Below, piece after piece: positions 37,156 to 49,524 of a DNA stretch of 64,000 nt. The DNA lies in the NCBI GenBank assembly GCA_973895155.1, contig OZ316896.1:20584001-20648000 (forward strand), given 5' to 3'. Numbering within the stretch: position 1 is the first letter of the stretch; each line of letters begins with the position of its first letter. The notes under the pieces are model-generated. The model worked only from the letters and a program-made list of their open reading frames with translations. It was not told the origin of the DNA and made no database searches. A program made the position numbers and the translations under genes. Source of the stretch: Marsupella aquatica (taxonomy: Eukaryota; Marchantiophyta).

Positions 37156-38764
37156 TCAGATTTTGATTCGATCTACTGTCTTTTTGTACAATGTATCAGA
37201 TTTTGTCAACATGAAGTTGTAAGCAAAAACAGTTGTTGAAGATAAATCAAGCTCTTGGTGAAACCATATTGGTTTCAAAGTTCCTTTCCCACGACCACTT
37301 TTCTTCTTTTCGTAGTTGAAGACTTCTGGTAAGTACTTGGCTTTCCAAGGATCTGACCTGGTTTTTGCAGCATGCCATAAAACATAAATCATTTTTGGAA
37401 TGTTGAACTCGTCGCGCTGGTCAATTCTTTCCACCTTGGCCACCCAAAATGTTTCCGATTCTTCTCCAGCAACAGAAATATAAGTGTTGACTTCAAGATC
37501 CGAAAAGTCTCCTTCCATATTCTCCTTCTTTGCATCTATCTTTCCTTGATTCCGATAAGGACCCACGTATATATCTCTGGTAGGTCCGTATACTCTCTCT
37601 TCAATTTCCTCTTCATTGACAAGGACTCTGGGAACTTCAGCAGCAACAGCAATCTCCCCTTGGGAACGTGGCCATTGAAAAGGGAAAATCAATGGTCTTT
37701 GATCAAGGAGCAAAGATTTATTCAATTCCCGTTGCTCTTCAAAAAACATTCTCCACCAGTTCACTTCCTCTTATGAGAATAAAGTTTCAACTGCAAGTAT
37801 TCCCTTTTGAATCTCATTTAACGAATCATCCATCTCCTTCAAAGTCATTCTTGAAGAACTAGACATATTTGGTTGAGTCCTTGTAACGTTCTTATCCCCC
37901 TTTTTGAAAAGGGGTAATCCGGGAGCACAACCCATCACCTTTTCTGGCTCCTCTTCCCTCAAAAATTTCACGCCTCCGTCAGGTTTCCAAGTTGAGTCTG
38001 TGGAAAACTTCTTCCCCCATTGGGTTGGAACTTGATCTTCCAACTTGTCAAATGCAAATTTGTACTGGTGGTGGAAGGTAACATTTCGAATCCTTTCAAT
38101 GACTAAAGGTGGATCTGAGAAGGCATATTGACGGAAATCATATGTTTCCTTTAAAAGAGTGATATTTGGTTGGGTTGATATGATTCACAAATAATATCAC
38201 ATAGGCTTTTGTATGTGAATGCCTTAAACCTTGCTAGTCGTTTAGAAAATCGACTGAACATTTGATCTATTTGGTCGTGTGTGTGTCCAACCAACAAGAA
38301 TCCTAGTTTGATTTTCCGAAAAACCTTTCTTCGAATCAACATATGAAGATAGGCAAAGAGTAAATTATTTTTATTTTCTCTACTGGTATTATCAAGTTGA
38401 AGATAGAGAACAGGCGGCAAGCCACCAGGCTTTTCTTCCCATTCGTGAAACACCCTTTGCAGGATTGTGACTGTCAAGTTTCCATCATTATGCAATACAG
38501 GATAATTAAGAAACACTCTTGAAAATAGTGCACCATTGAAAACCAGGCATCCGACAACGTGCATTTGGATCAAACATGTTTCGTCCACCGATTTTGGGGG
38601 CCGCGGCCAATGAGGCAACCTTGTCTTCTTCTGATCCATCCCATCAATGACAACTCCCAAATATTTATCAGGATTTGAAAAACATTTCTTACGATGCTTC
38701 GCGAGTTTCTCACATTCTTTGGATTGTTGGTCTCTATGTTTTTGTAACATAATTCCCCTCGCCC
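37156..38764 (-). pseudogene. C-terminal half of a transposase-like gene (MDQKKT family)
   Basis: Read on the minus strand, a good acceptor (TTTTTCCAG) precedes 38764. The frame encodes ARGIMLQKHRDQQ, VVIDGMDQKKTRLPHWPRP, LQLDNTSRENKNN and LLVGHTHDQIDQMFSRFS. These are the conserved blocks of a transposase-like family (which I recall being labelled DUF7869) with Asp/Asn/His in RNase-H-like positions. A 5-bp duplication (CAACC twice) near 38171 shifts the frame. Further on, an in-frame TAA (37771-37773) precedes EEVNWWRMFFEEQ and the C-terminal region ending at 37156. It is a decayed gene without its own 5' part; the matching N-terminal half is at 58.65-60.52 kb on the same strand. Confidence 0.75.
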
Positions 38765-39690
38765 TGGAAAAACAACACAAGGAAGTTTTGGTGCTCACCT
38801 AGGTAGGCAAACACTAAGTAACCAGGGAAAATACAAGATAGAAGATAATTTTGCCGAGTTTCATGTTGGTGTAACCTGGTACCTACCTGAAGGTAGGGAT
38901 ATGCAAACAACCAAAATGGGACTATTGTGGCGATTCCTAAAATACCGATGTATACAAAGTGGATAGCTGGTAGTTCATAGATTCACCACCATAGCATGGA
39001 TGTCCAGAAATTCACAAATGTGCAAGAATTGGGTTAATGTAGGACAATGGAAAACTCCAATGATAAGTTTGGAGTTAAATTTTCAAATAATTTAAGCCAA
39101 TTTCTTATCGGTAACCTAACCTAACACAAGGACACTACACCTTATGAACTTCTTCGTTCCACTGCTGATGTTCATAGACCAGCTCCTGTTCAGTAGGTGG
39201 TCGAGTGCTTCTTTTGCTTGGGATTTGCTTCGACATTTTGCTGGCATCAGAGTGCTGGTTACATTCTAGATTGCACTATGCTTCAATCACCGTTGATGCT
39301 GGTGCTACGTGGTCTACTCGCTTGCTCAGCATAATCATTTTCTTGTTCACGTTTTTGGACCTTATCCTCCATAGCCCGCAGGCTCCATGCGCTCCGTCCT
39401 TTGCTCTCATGCGCACCGTCGCTACTCTCGATGTCAGAGCCAATGTCTGCTCGACACATCAAGAAATGAAGAAAACTAACTGTCTTGGCGACCATGATCG
39501 TGACCATAACGACAAGCTTGCGGTTACCTCGATCCCTGCCTGAGGATCCGATCCAATGTCTGCTCGACACGCCAAAGAGATGACGGAACACAAACTGATC
39601 GACTAGCCAAGAGCTCATCAGGACCCGACTCGAGACTTCCATTTGCGCCACTCTCTGTTTGAATTCAAACTTTGAATTCGCCGTCCTCTC

Positions 39691-39698
39691 TATTTAAG
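39691..39698 (+). promoter_or_regulatory. Possible TATA box
   Basis: TATTTAAG lies about 270 bases before the ATG at 39963, followed by a CT-rich leader. This arrangement would suit a plant core promoter and 5' UTR. Positional inference only. Confidence 0.3.
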
Positions 39699-39962
39699 AC
39701 GATCGATACTCTCCTGTGGATTCATTCTGCTCTCTCTCGCATTGGAATTGCATTTCAGGATTCTCGAGCTCCTTGCAATTTTACAGTTCACCTATCTTCT
39801 TAGCGTTCAGCTCGATCAAGACTCAATCGTTGAGAGCCTGTATCTCGTCGTTGATGTTCGTGGCGAATTGAGCTCAATTCGTTGTGGGTGTCAGTTCTTC
39901 GTAGATATTTTGGGCGAATTGCGAGGAGATTCAGAGGAGGAATTGTTACTTGCTCCGAGGAG

Positions 39963-40110
39963 ATGGCACCCAAGGATGTAGCAGTTGCAGCGACTGAAGG
40001 CGCTACGGGAGCGAAGAAGGGTCGAGGCATGCCGAAGGCTGTGAAGAGGCATCCCGCATTGAAGGAGGTCGGTGGAGCAGATGTAGTGGGATCGAAGAAG
40101 AAGCACAGAG
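39963..40110 (+). CDS. Possible first exon encoding a basic Ala/Lys-rich peptide
   Basis: ATG 39963 opens MAPKDVAVAATEGATGAKKG and then a Lys/Arg-rich stretch to about VVGSKKKHRV. After that the frame becomes hydrophobic and unlike protein. The start looks like a true N-terminus, as in nuclear or transposon accessory proteins, but no downstream exon was identified. It converges on the transposase-like gene ending at 40254. Function unknown. Confidence 0.25.
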
Positions 40111-40253
40111 TTTGTTTAGTGAATATAATAATTATGCAACAAAGGATTAATACAGCTCTTACTATGAACTACGTGAGTCCAACTAACATAATAAATTACC
40201 TGATCATAACCTGCCTTTGGCTAAGCACTAGAATAATCAGATTGCCAATCATG

Positions 40254-43200
40254 TCAAAGTGTCCATTGCAAAGGAATTCCTCTACTCATTTTTAGGACTT
40301 CCATTCCTGTCTCTAGTCTTCCTATGTCGAGAAAGGGAATCACAATGTTTTTGCTTACGGTAGCTTCCCAAATTTCACACCCTTCTCTCACCCGCTTATT
40401 TAGCCAACTCACATGGACATTGATGGAATTCTGTGTTCCTTCATCCAGAGTTGCGTCAACAAAGCTTTCTTCCTCAGGTTCATCTTGGAGTGTATTTTCC
40501 ATAGAGTCAACATCCATAGCTTCGGCAAGAGATGAACCTCCTTCAGTCCGGCCCTGTGCTAGATCTTCAACACTCCTTACAACCGCCAGTCTCAGCCTTC
40601 CATGTACACGAACCTCCACCACATCATGTATTTTGGGGTAAGTAGGGCATGTATGAAGGCCATATGTTTCTATATGTTGACGCTGACTTCTGTCTTGAAG
40701 TTCCAGGCATACAATCTCAGAGGAACCTCTTCCTGCTTGTCGACTAATGGGCATAAATTTATGCAATAAACGAGAAACTGGTCGAAAACTGGTATCACCA
40801 TAGTGTTCGGCTGTGGCTCCAAGCAATGGCAAACCTGAGAGCTTGTCAGTTATCATCTGATTATCAAGTGATCTTTGTATACTGAACCACTTGGCCTCAA
40901 AAAATAACTCCTGGTGTCCCAGAAATTCATGGACAAATAAGTCTAATATGACTGCTCTCCAATTCCAACTGTATTCTGGACTGTCCTCGTCATCTGTCAA
41001 TACTACCACATGGTCACCAATCCTGAAAAGAGTGTTCCTCACCACTACAGATTTCAAAGGGATAACTTTAAAATCCATGACAGTCCTAAACAAGGACGTT
41101 GCCAGCCCCTGAAGAGCCCAATGCCATTTGACAAAATTGCTGCCATCCTCAGAAAGTAGACGCTTCTTCGCCTTTGTTCTACCTACTCCTATTCCTCTAG
41201 AGAGAATGGAAATTGCACAATGAGAATCGATAGCAAATCTACTCATATTTTTAACTAGTGAAAGAGCCTGCTCTTGTGATGAGACTACAACAATACAATT
41301 CTCATGCCATTTAGGGCAGGTAAAGTCACGTTTGTCCCTTGCTGCATGCTCAATTGCTCTGGCTCCTGTTGGCCTCAAACGGTTGTGTGCTTCCAACAGT
41401 GTACGATGCTGTGGCAGAAATCCATCATCATCATTCCAAATCATCATGCATGTTTTAGTAAAAAACTGCCTGACGTGATGGGAGGTGAAAGTTAGCTCCA
41501 TTTCCTTGTTGTTGGTGGCAGTCCGTCCATAACCAGAGACCATACGTTCGAACCTGTAGCACCAATACACCCAGTGTGGACCATGTTGTTCGATGTCATC
41601 CAACAACTCACCGCTACCTACAAGACAAATTACATCTCATTTGTAAGATGAGTGATCGAGGCTAACCAGTCTGCAGTTGCCTTGAAAAAATAGCATAAAA
41701 AATTACATCCTAAAATATTTCTGTAACAAACCTGCAACGTGTTCGAGTATAGAGGCATTAACTCCAAAATGCTCCTCACTCCTCACCCGCCATGAAGCCA
41801 ACAGACTTCTTGCCTTCTCCAAAGTTGACTTCCTCCACCCCTCCTCCCTACTTTGAATGTAAAAGAGTCTTCCGATCTCAAATAACAGCATGCCAATTGA
41901 ACCTAGAGGATTTTCAACTCCTAATCTCAAGCTATATAGTATGTGCGGTAGACAAAATATAACAAATCGAGTATATTCTTCAGCTTTGAAGTAACCTAGT
42001 CTGTCCCCAGGATCTTTCGGCCATCTCCCATCCAGACCTTTAGGTTTTCTGGCAGTCACTTCTGCTAAGGCCTCCTCTAAAACTTTGGTTTGGGAAGGTG
42101 TCAAACTTTTCATCAATTTTGTTACATAGCTCTTGAATAAGTTGAGCGCAAGTATATGCATGACATCATATACTAAATCAGATATCAAACAGAAACCAAA
42201 GGTATCGCTTAACCTCCAAGCCTTGCCAACTGGTTAATTCCATGCTCTTGGGATATGCTTACCCTTGAAACTTCTGTTGTACAAAGAGAGTACCTCTGGG
42301 CAGCATCTCTAATGACCGCCAAATCTCGTTTGGCAGGAGGGTACCGCTGCAAATAACGATTGTTACCATACACAGTAACTCCTTTGGGCCCTCTTCCTGA
42401 AGTGTTTGATTGTTTTTTCCACGTGCCTTTCACTAGACACCTCCTGCACGGTGCCTTCCCCCTCTGGCACCACCCTCCAAATTTGCATTGGGCCGGGTGG
42501 TCTCCTGTAAATAACATTAGTCTCACCCTACAAGTACAATCTTTTGAGGTGATAAGGTCATGTATTAGCTCTGGCGCATATGAAAAATGAAGAGGGAATC
42601 CGGCAACTGCCAACATTTGCACGTCTTGGAAAAATGGCTCCATGAAAGCTTCCAAGAAGTGCAATTTAAGCTTGGTGAGTTTTTCAGTAGCACTGTTTGG
42701 TATAAACAGAATGGGAATAGGTTGTATGTCAGAATGGCTGCCCACATTCAGTATACTTATCTCCACTGTCCATGTGCTTCTCATAACTGAAGATGCTGAT
42801 TGGAAACCATCCCAGTGAGCCATTAGTGCAATATTGCGAGGGTCCCCCTGGGTACAATAAGAAAAACAATTTAATTAGCATGAATGATCGAAGTCAGAAG
42901 GAATCCAAGAGAAAAGAATGATTCTCAGATTAGCAAACCATCACAACGACAACGACAACGACATTCAGAGGCCCATTCAGAGGGAAGAAAAACAGTTATT
43001 CAGATTAACATGCATGTACTGACAGCGCCGCATTCAGAAACGATCAAAGAGAGAGAAACAGGTTTTAATATTCTAAGCATAAGAGCATGTAATATATTGC
43101 AGCTGGCTGCATTCAGATCGAAGAAAGCAAAGAGTGCAATCTAATTAAACAGGTTTTCAAATAAAATTTATTAGAAGTATCATGGAGATTTTCAGAGGGA

Positions 43201-44624
43201 AGTAATTGAGAGCAGACAAATTCATGGAACATCAACGTACATCATTTGGCTAGTACCTGAACATATACTGGCCTTATTTGGAGCCGATTTCCGCAAGTGC
43301 ACACAATGTCATACATGTGGATGTCTCCCACCAGCTTCAATCCTTGGTTCAAAAGGTCGCATTTCTCTGGGTAGGTAGCATAGCCTTTCCAACAAGTCTG
43401 GCATACCACAGGTAACTCATAGGTGCAACACGGGTCCCAGAAATAGGAGTTTTGTTTGGCTTTCGAGCCATCCCACCATTCGCTAATTACATCGTCTTTG
43501 AGACTCCCAAGCTGGAGCCAACGAGCTCTCTCCCTCCACATGGTTAGTATTTCATGGCAATAGCTTCGTGATCGACACAAATGAGATATCAATGGCGCAA
43601 TAGGCAGGTAATCAAACCTTAACATATCTTTGCGCTTGATTCTACACCCGAAGACATCACATCGCTCGCTGCAGGTTTCACAATCTCTGCACAAAATATT
43701 CTTGCATAGAGAGCACTTACAACTCTTGCTCGTTGTTTTTGCTTGGTCATCCTGGATGCTTGGTCCAAAGGCCTTAGGTTCGTGAAAGTTGTCGTCAGCC
43801 CCCAAACACAGACGCCATTGATGTGGTTGAGGTGCGCCCATCACTTTGTAAGCAGCCGCCAAGCCATTGAAAGTCCCCAAGGAAGGTATTCCTAGTGGAC
43901 CACCATCCCATTGAGTACCAGCATACCTCAGCAGTGAGCCAAGGGGTACATTCCTGTAGTCAATGACTGGACTTGCATCGATTGGTTTGAACAAAGCTCT
44001 CAAAATCTTGTCCTGCAAGTCCATAGAAACTTTAGCAGAATCCAACATGGACTGGAGTCTCCATGTCTCTCTATAAATAGCCTCGCTCAAAGTCAAAGGA
44101 ATTTCGTTGAGTACAGCGGTTGAGTAGTCGTTGCATCCAACATTATCAGACAATGGCATAAGAGTTTCTGCACCATCCACCCCATCCTCTGTTGCACACC
44201 CAACATCAAAAGCACAATAGCTTGCTGGGATTGCATCAGGGTCACTTGCATACGTAGACCGAGGGCCATTGACAAAACCAAGCAACGGTCTGAGGAGTAG
44301 CGTGCTTTGTATTCTCCATTTGGAAGTCCTTGACAGCTTTGCAAAATCAGATGGAAGATCTGATTGTTGACGTGAACAATCTCCAATCACATCAGAGGAC
44401 TGCCCTTGCACTATTCTATCTCTTGGTCTTTGGGTCGACACTGCTGCCTGGTGCAAAGGAGGGTGGACCGGAACATGCCGCGCATCTATGAGAATGCCTT
44501 GTTTATCCTTGAGTCTATGATGACCTCTAGTTCTTTTGCTCACCAAATCAAAGCCGTCAGACATTCGTGAACATCTATACTTGCAATCACATCTGACTTT
44601 CAAACTCAAATCAAAATCCTCCAT
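40254..44624 (-). pseudogene. CACTA/EnSpm-like transposase gene, four exons, one frameshift
   Basis: Exons, read downward: 44624-43257, 42847-41732 and 41617-40254, plus a 1-nt frameshift near 42226 inside the middle exon. The N-terminus is Cys-rich (CDCKYRC, CLCKNILCRDC, CTYELPVVCQTCWKG, YDIVCTCGN). The middle has MAHWDGFQS, a GDHPAQCKFGGW...GKAPCRRC zinc-like block and YDVMHILALNLFK. The last exon starts with LLDDIEQHGPHWVYWCYRFERM. These blocks parallel the Tnp2 transposase of plant CACTA elements (D.MH..LN and GP...W.Y.FER), but are divergent enough that another DDE superfamily is possible. The frameshift makes it a recent pseudogene unless it is an assembly error. The terminal repeats of the element were not found. 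Confidence 0.65.
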
Positions 44625-44639
44625 GTTGCGCAAGAGTCG

Positions 44640-47600
44640 TAGACAAATTTTCGCGACAAAAAAAGAGTAATGGACAAGTCTGGGCTGCCCACTACGTACG
44701 TACTAAGTTGTCAAGGTCTATAGTATACTTCTGATTGAGTCATTCATTAGCTTCACAGGTCCTGATCCTGTGCGGTCCCCGGCCTACCCTTATCGCAGCC
44801 CAGAATTGACTCACAGCCTGGATGTGCTGGGATTTGGTGCTGGGATTTGGTGCATTGCATTGAAAGCATATTTGAGCACTTGTGGGGCCAGTTAATTGAA
44901 AAACAAGCCTACGGTAGTACTATACGTGAACCCAGCTTTGGTCTTTGGGCACATGTGGGGCCAGTTTATCAGTTCTTTGGCGGGCCCCTTTTAAAGTAAC
45001 ATGCATGACTCCAGGATTATATAATTAAGTAATTTAATGTTTTTAAAGCAACATGCATGACTCCAGGATTATATAATAAAGTAATTTACTGTTTGCAGCG
45101 CTGGTTAGAATCTAGGTGCGCTTAGAAAAAGGTTTTCTCCCTAAATTATTAAAACATGGGCAGATTCTTGAAATGATTTATCCAAATTTGGAGGAAATAA
45201 ACAATGAGAAGCTACCGTGTTTTGAATTGTGGAATTGGACTTATACCACACACCTTTCTAAATGTATGTTAATTTACATACATTCCACCGTTGAATGGAG
45301 TTCCCATGGAATAGGCAATTCCTACAATTTGTTGTATGTAACTGTTTCACTTTAATTTGTACATGTATCTCATAAGATGGAATCTTCATTCTAAAGAAGT
45401 TTTATTAATCTGCTGCGTTGCCGGTTGCCACGGCTCTCACTTGTGCAACGCAGAAAATTTTAATTTTTAATGCCAATTAAACTCATTAATAAACAGTCCC
45501 GCCCAAAGGCACAAATTTCCTGGTCATGAAGTGACAAAAGAACGCGGGATCACTTTATGGTCGGCCGATATTTTCCATTTTTCTCTTGTCAGCGGGGTAG
45601 GGGCTGGGCATGTGAACAGACGATCAGGGATTGAGGGTGCCTGCAAGTTGGACAAGTTAAGCGCTGAGCCGCTGACTCAATCATCCCACATTCATCAATT
45701 CGCTCTTACTCGGTCTCTTACTTTTGAAATATATATTTTAAAAATTGAGTTCAACCAGTACACAATAAAACATCCTCCTTTGATAAATAACTGGCTCTTG
45801 TTAGTTGATAGGAGGAGGTTTCCACACTCAGGGGTACACTGGACTAAGCAGCCCTACATTGTAACTATCAACTATAGACCTCTATATTCATGGCTTGAGC
45901 CAACGACAAGTTATGGCCCATGGCCCAGGGACGTTGCCCTATTTACCAGGAAAAGTAAACCATGCTTGTATGATTTCGATCAGACGGCGAACGTGGATCA
46001 GCAAGGTGCTATGCTTTTCTCTCAGACAAGATTGATTCCTGTAGTGCTCATTTTCATCTTCAACACATTGCTCGCACTTTTCATAGTTTCTTGTTGATAC
46101 TTTGATATATAGCTTATATTTTTAGACAAACATAACGTTCCGGTTCTATCGTACTGTACTGTTTATTTTTCAAGGGTCAACAAAAAAGAAAAAATTGTTT
46201 TTTCTTGGTTCACCCTGCGTTGCATGAGGTAACTGTATTGTACGTCAGTAGTTACTTTTAAAGCTACTACAAACATATTGTCTAGCTAGGCAAACGATGA
46301 GTAGCTTCTCTAGCCTCATTATCTTCCTTTGACAGATTCCTTTGTGGGGCCTGATACGTGGTCAGCTGATGTGGCCAGGGTTCACTTGTGACCAACTAGC
46401 TGGTCTCAATCTAGCTCAATCCCTGCAGCCAGCCTCTCGTACAATGAGTTCTGCCTCGGGTCCTGCCTAGGCTGGTTCTAGCTAGTGTTAAATGTTTGGT
46501 GTTAGATGATCGATGGTGTTAGATGATCGATCACCGTCACTACAGCAGAATCTAGTTTACTAAATGATATTATTCTTTGTGCAAATGGGCAACGTGTACT
46601 ACTCTGGTGGACCACATCAAATGGTTTCTCTTCTTGGAGCGATTCGGAGAATGGAAATGGAACATCTCCCCCAAGTAATTTATTGTTTACTACGTATACC
46701 TGTTCTCTCACGCAGTGGGCCCTCAACTTTTTAACATGCATGTAACAAGTATTTTATCTAAAGCCAGGCGGGAAGCCACGGTTACAAGGTGGGAAATATA
46801 TAAGACTTACTCCATATATATTTGATATATATTTGATACAAGTGACCTACATGGTTTTGAGGTAACGATGGATAGGAATCTTGAGCCTGCTCTGAAATGG
46901 TTAGAAGCAAATAATGCTCAGGTACTGAAATTTACTGAAGTTAATTTGATAGATAAAACAGTCAAATGAATTAATCCAGTTTGGCATATATAGTGGGCTC
47001 TCCCTAAGTGCAAAATTCATACATGCATAACCTGAATAACTGCAAGCTTCCTCTTCTTGGCAGATGCTAGGCACACTAACTCTTCATTTTCTTGCATCTT
47101 TTTGTCCGGGCCTTTCGTAAGTGCAAACATAGCTAAAACGTTTTGCTAAATGACACTTTATAGAGTGAAACGTTTTGCTAAAGGGCAACTTTATAAGTGC
47201 ACAACCTGGATAAGTATTTACTAAAGTTGTATATAGCTAACTGTCTTGATCAAGTGCATTCCTTCGAGTGGAGAGGTACAAAAGTTAATTAGTAGACTAA
47301 AATGAAACTTACCTAACATGGTCGATTGGGTATAAGGCCATTATAAGGAATTAAAACCTTGTCTAAGTATAAAAAGGGGAGTTGCATACTCAGGACTGGG
47401 AGAATGCTTAAATACAAACTGGTTTAAATAGTCAAAATTAAAGTCTCAGGTCACCTGAGCCCAAATAATGATACATGCATGCCTTGAAAAACACTTTGCA
47501 ACCCAAGTCCTTTCCCTGGTCCTTGCACAACATCTCGAATATTTCCCCTAATATTCTAACATACCTTTAGGATGATTTAATTCCAAAGGTTAAGTCACAC

Positions 47601-48288
47601 AGCCTAGCATCACCTCCCAAATGCTACAAGCTAGCATGCCTCAACTCATGAGACCTAGTCAGAGCCTTGCATGCACAATATGAGTCTGAAATGTTTTGAA
47701 CATACCTTGAGGGTAATCTGGTTTAATTCAAATGTATTATGCACAAAATGTAGAGTCACCTCCCAAATGCAACAAGTATGCCTAACTTGGACAATGTCTT
47801 GAGACCCATTTTAAGCCTTGGATAACCTAGAGCATAATCAAATATTTGTGATATGCTTTCAGTATGCTGATTGACTTCAAAAGGTCCAAACAGAAAGTTT
47901 AGTGTTAATTAGCTTGCAAGACAAAGCAGCTGCAAGCATGCCTTGAACACAGTTTGAAATGGAAATTGTGCACAACTTACCTTGGGATCATTGCTACTAA
48001 CATGCCTTGAGGGTGGGTCTACAATTAAAGCGTAGGCCATGGACGGCAACCGTGACACCAAATGGGATATTTGTAACACCTTGATTGTACAATTTATAGT
48101 TTGGCATGTCTTAAAGCTTCCAGACACATTGAATTGAAGGTACTATTGTGCATTTTGCATGAGTACTGAAACAAACAAAAGTATTAAGTATTAAGCAATT
48201 GAATAATTATATTATGCAATGAGCGCCTTGCCTGGCCTCCTCGCGATTTGTTCCAAGTGTCCTCACCAGGACACCTGCCATGGGGGGC
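44640..48288. other. Gene-poor AT-rich DNA, probable transposon interior
   Basis: No recognised protein. A 188-codon open frame at 45531-46097 has no domain and poor composition. A degenerate direct repeat containing CACCTCCCAAATGC is visible around 47480-48010. This may be the interior of the element that holds the transposase to the left and the SAM-like gene to the right. Confidence 0.35.
44990..45093. repeat. Tandem duplication of about 52 bp
   Basis: AACATGCATGACTCCAGGAT with its flanks (TTTTAAAG before; ATATAAT, AAGTAATTTA after) occurs twice in a row with few differences. Confidence 0.9.
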
Positions 48289-48293
48289 AGCGA

Positions 48294-48654
48294 TGTTCAG
48301 CATAGACGACAATCGCAACGACAAGCCCATGAACCATGCAACGCACAAGAATCGACACAGAGAGATATGTGGTTCACCTCCACATGAGGCTACGTCCATG
48401 GGAACACACAAGAGCTTTACTGCACTCTAGGCCAACCAGCCATCGAGCCGGCCATACCAAGCATCCACAGCGCAAGCTCTCCCTATCTCTCAACTAGCTC
48501 CGTAACAATGAGCCTGAGTTCCCTGGGGGCTGGCACCAGCCCTGGCTATATACACAGCATCACTATTACCGCTAACCTTAGCTAAGTCCTAACCTGAGTT
48601 AGCCTAACTGTGGTTAGCTCAAGAGTCACAAGACTAATCGAGCAATACCTAACA
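48294..48654 (-). mobile_element. Solo LTR, 361 bp, minus orientation, target duplication AGCGA
   Basis: On the minus strand the element runs from TGTTAGGTATTGCTCG to CTATGCTGAACA and is flanked by AGCGA on both sides (48289-48293 and 48655-48659). It shares the GCTAACCACAGTTAGGCTAA region, the TATATAGCCAGGG box and the following segment with the solo LTR at 17588-17879, which is in the opposite orientation. No internal region remains. Confidence 0.85.
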
Positions 48655-49450
48655 AGCGAGTGGGAGGCAGGGTGGGGGGAGGGTGGAGGGGGGAGTGAAG
48701 GAGGGACGGCAAACGAGAAAAAGATAAGACAGAAAATAGTGAAAAAGGGGGAATAAGGGGGGTTTACTCAGGGGTTTAGTGTTTCAAAGCAGAAAAAAGG
48801 GAAAGGAAAAAAGCAAGGAATAAAACCATTAGACTCACTTTGCCACACTTTGGTGGTGGTCATAGCCTATCTTTGACAAAATGACATTTTTTACTCAACA
48901 ACATCGTTCTTCAATAAGATATTTTGGGCAAACGAATTCTTTTAACATGTACGTTGATGGACCAGACATGTTTTGAAGTGTGACCAGGCTTCTTGTTTGG
49001 GCTGGCTGCCACAATTTTTTTCTAAATGTAAAACGCAGCATGATACACAAGGTTTTCTATATATCAAACCCAGTTTCAAAACACAAAAACTTTAACCAGT
49101 GAACCTTATAAGTGAGGACAAATAACATTTGCATCAATTGTACTTGGTGAACTTAATTTGACCACTTGAATCGCGACCATAGTTTGAAGTAAACCGGGAT
49201 GAATCTAAAAAGTATAAACAATGGACCAACAAAAACTGTCTTTGAACAAAATTTGTTTTGTGTTCTCTAACCCATGTTGTTTTTTCCTCAATGTGAAAGG
49301 CAATAGTCCATACAAACCTGTATTTGACAAATTTGACACAAAATGACATCCTTTACACGTACAACAATAACTTTGGTACAAATGAATGTCATCTTTTACA
49401 CATGGTTATCTTTTGCATACCATCATCAATTTCATAAACTACATTTTTAT

Positions 49451-49524
49451 AATATCATTATGCAATTGATGTTGTTAAATAAATGACATCATATACTTAA
49501 CAACATCAATTGCATAATGATATT
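49451..49524. repeat. Perfect 28-bp inverted repeat with 18-nt loop
   Basis: The sequence 49451-49478 (centre TTATGCAATTGATGTT) is exactly inverted at 49497-49524. A transcript would form a stable 28-bp hairpin. A MITE relic, a small-RNA hairpin or a snap-back element are all possible. Confidence 0.9.

Noticed and set aside
39205-39651. Overlapping 112- and 122-codon ORFs on opposite strands
   Set aside because: There is no domain, they overlap each other, and they lie upstream of a probable promoter and leader.
45531-46097. 188-codon plus-strand ORF
   Set aside because: It starts at a non-ATG or weak site, has no domain, no splice partners and an unremarkable composition. Chance is likely, though it is the longest unexplained frame in the 44.6-53.8 kb interval.
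48184-48430. Antiparallel ORFs at 48.2-48.4 kb
   Set aside because: They fall in or beside the solo LTR and are explained by it.
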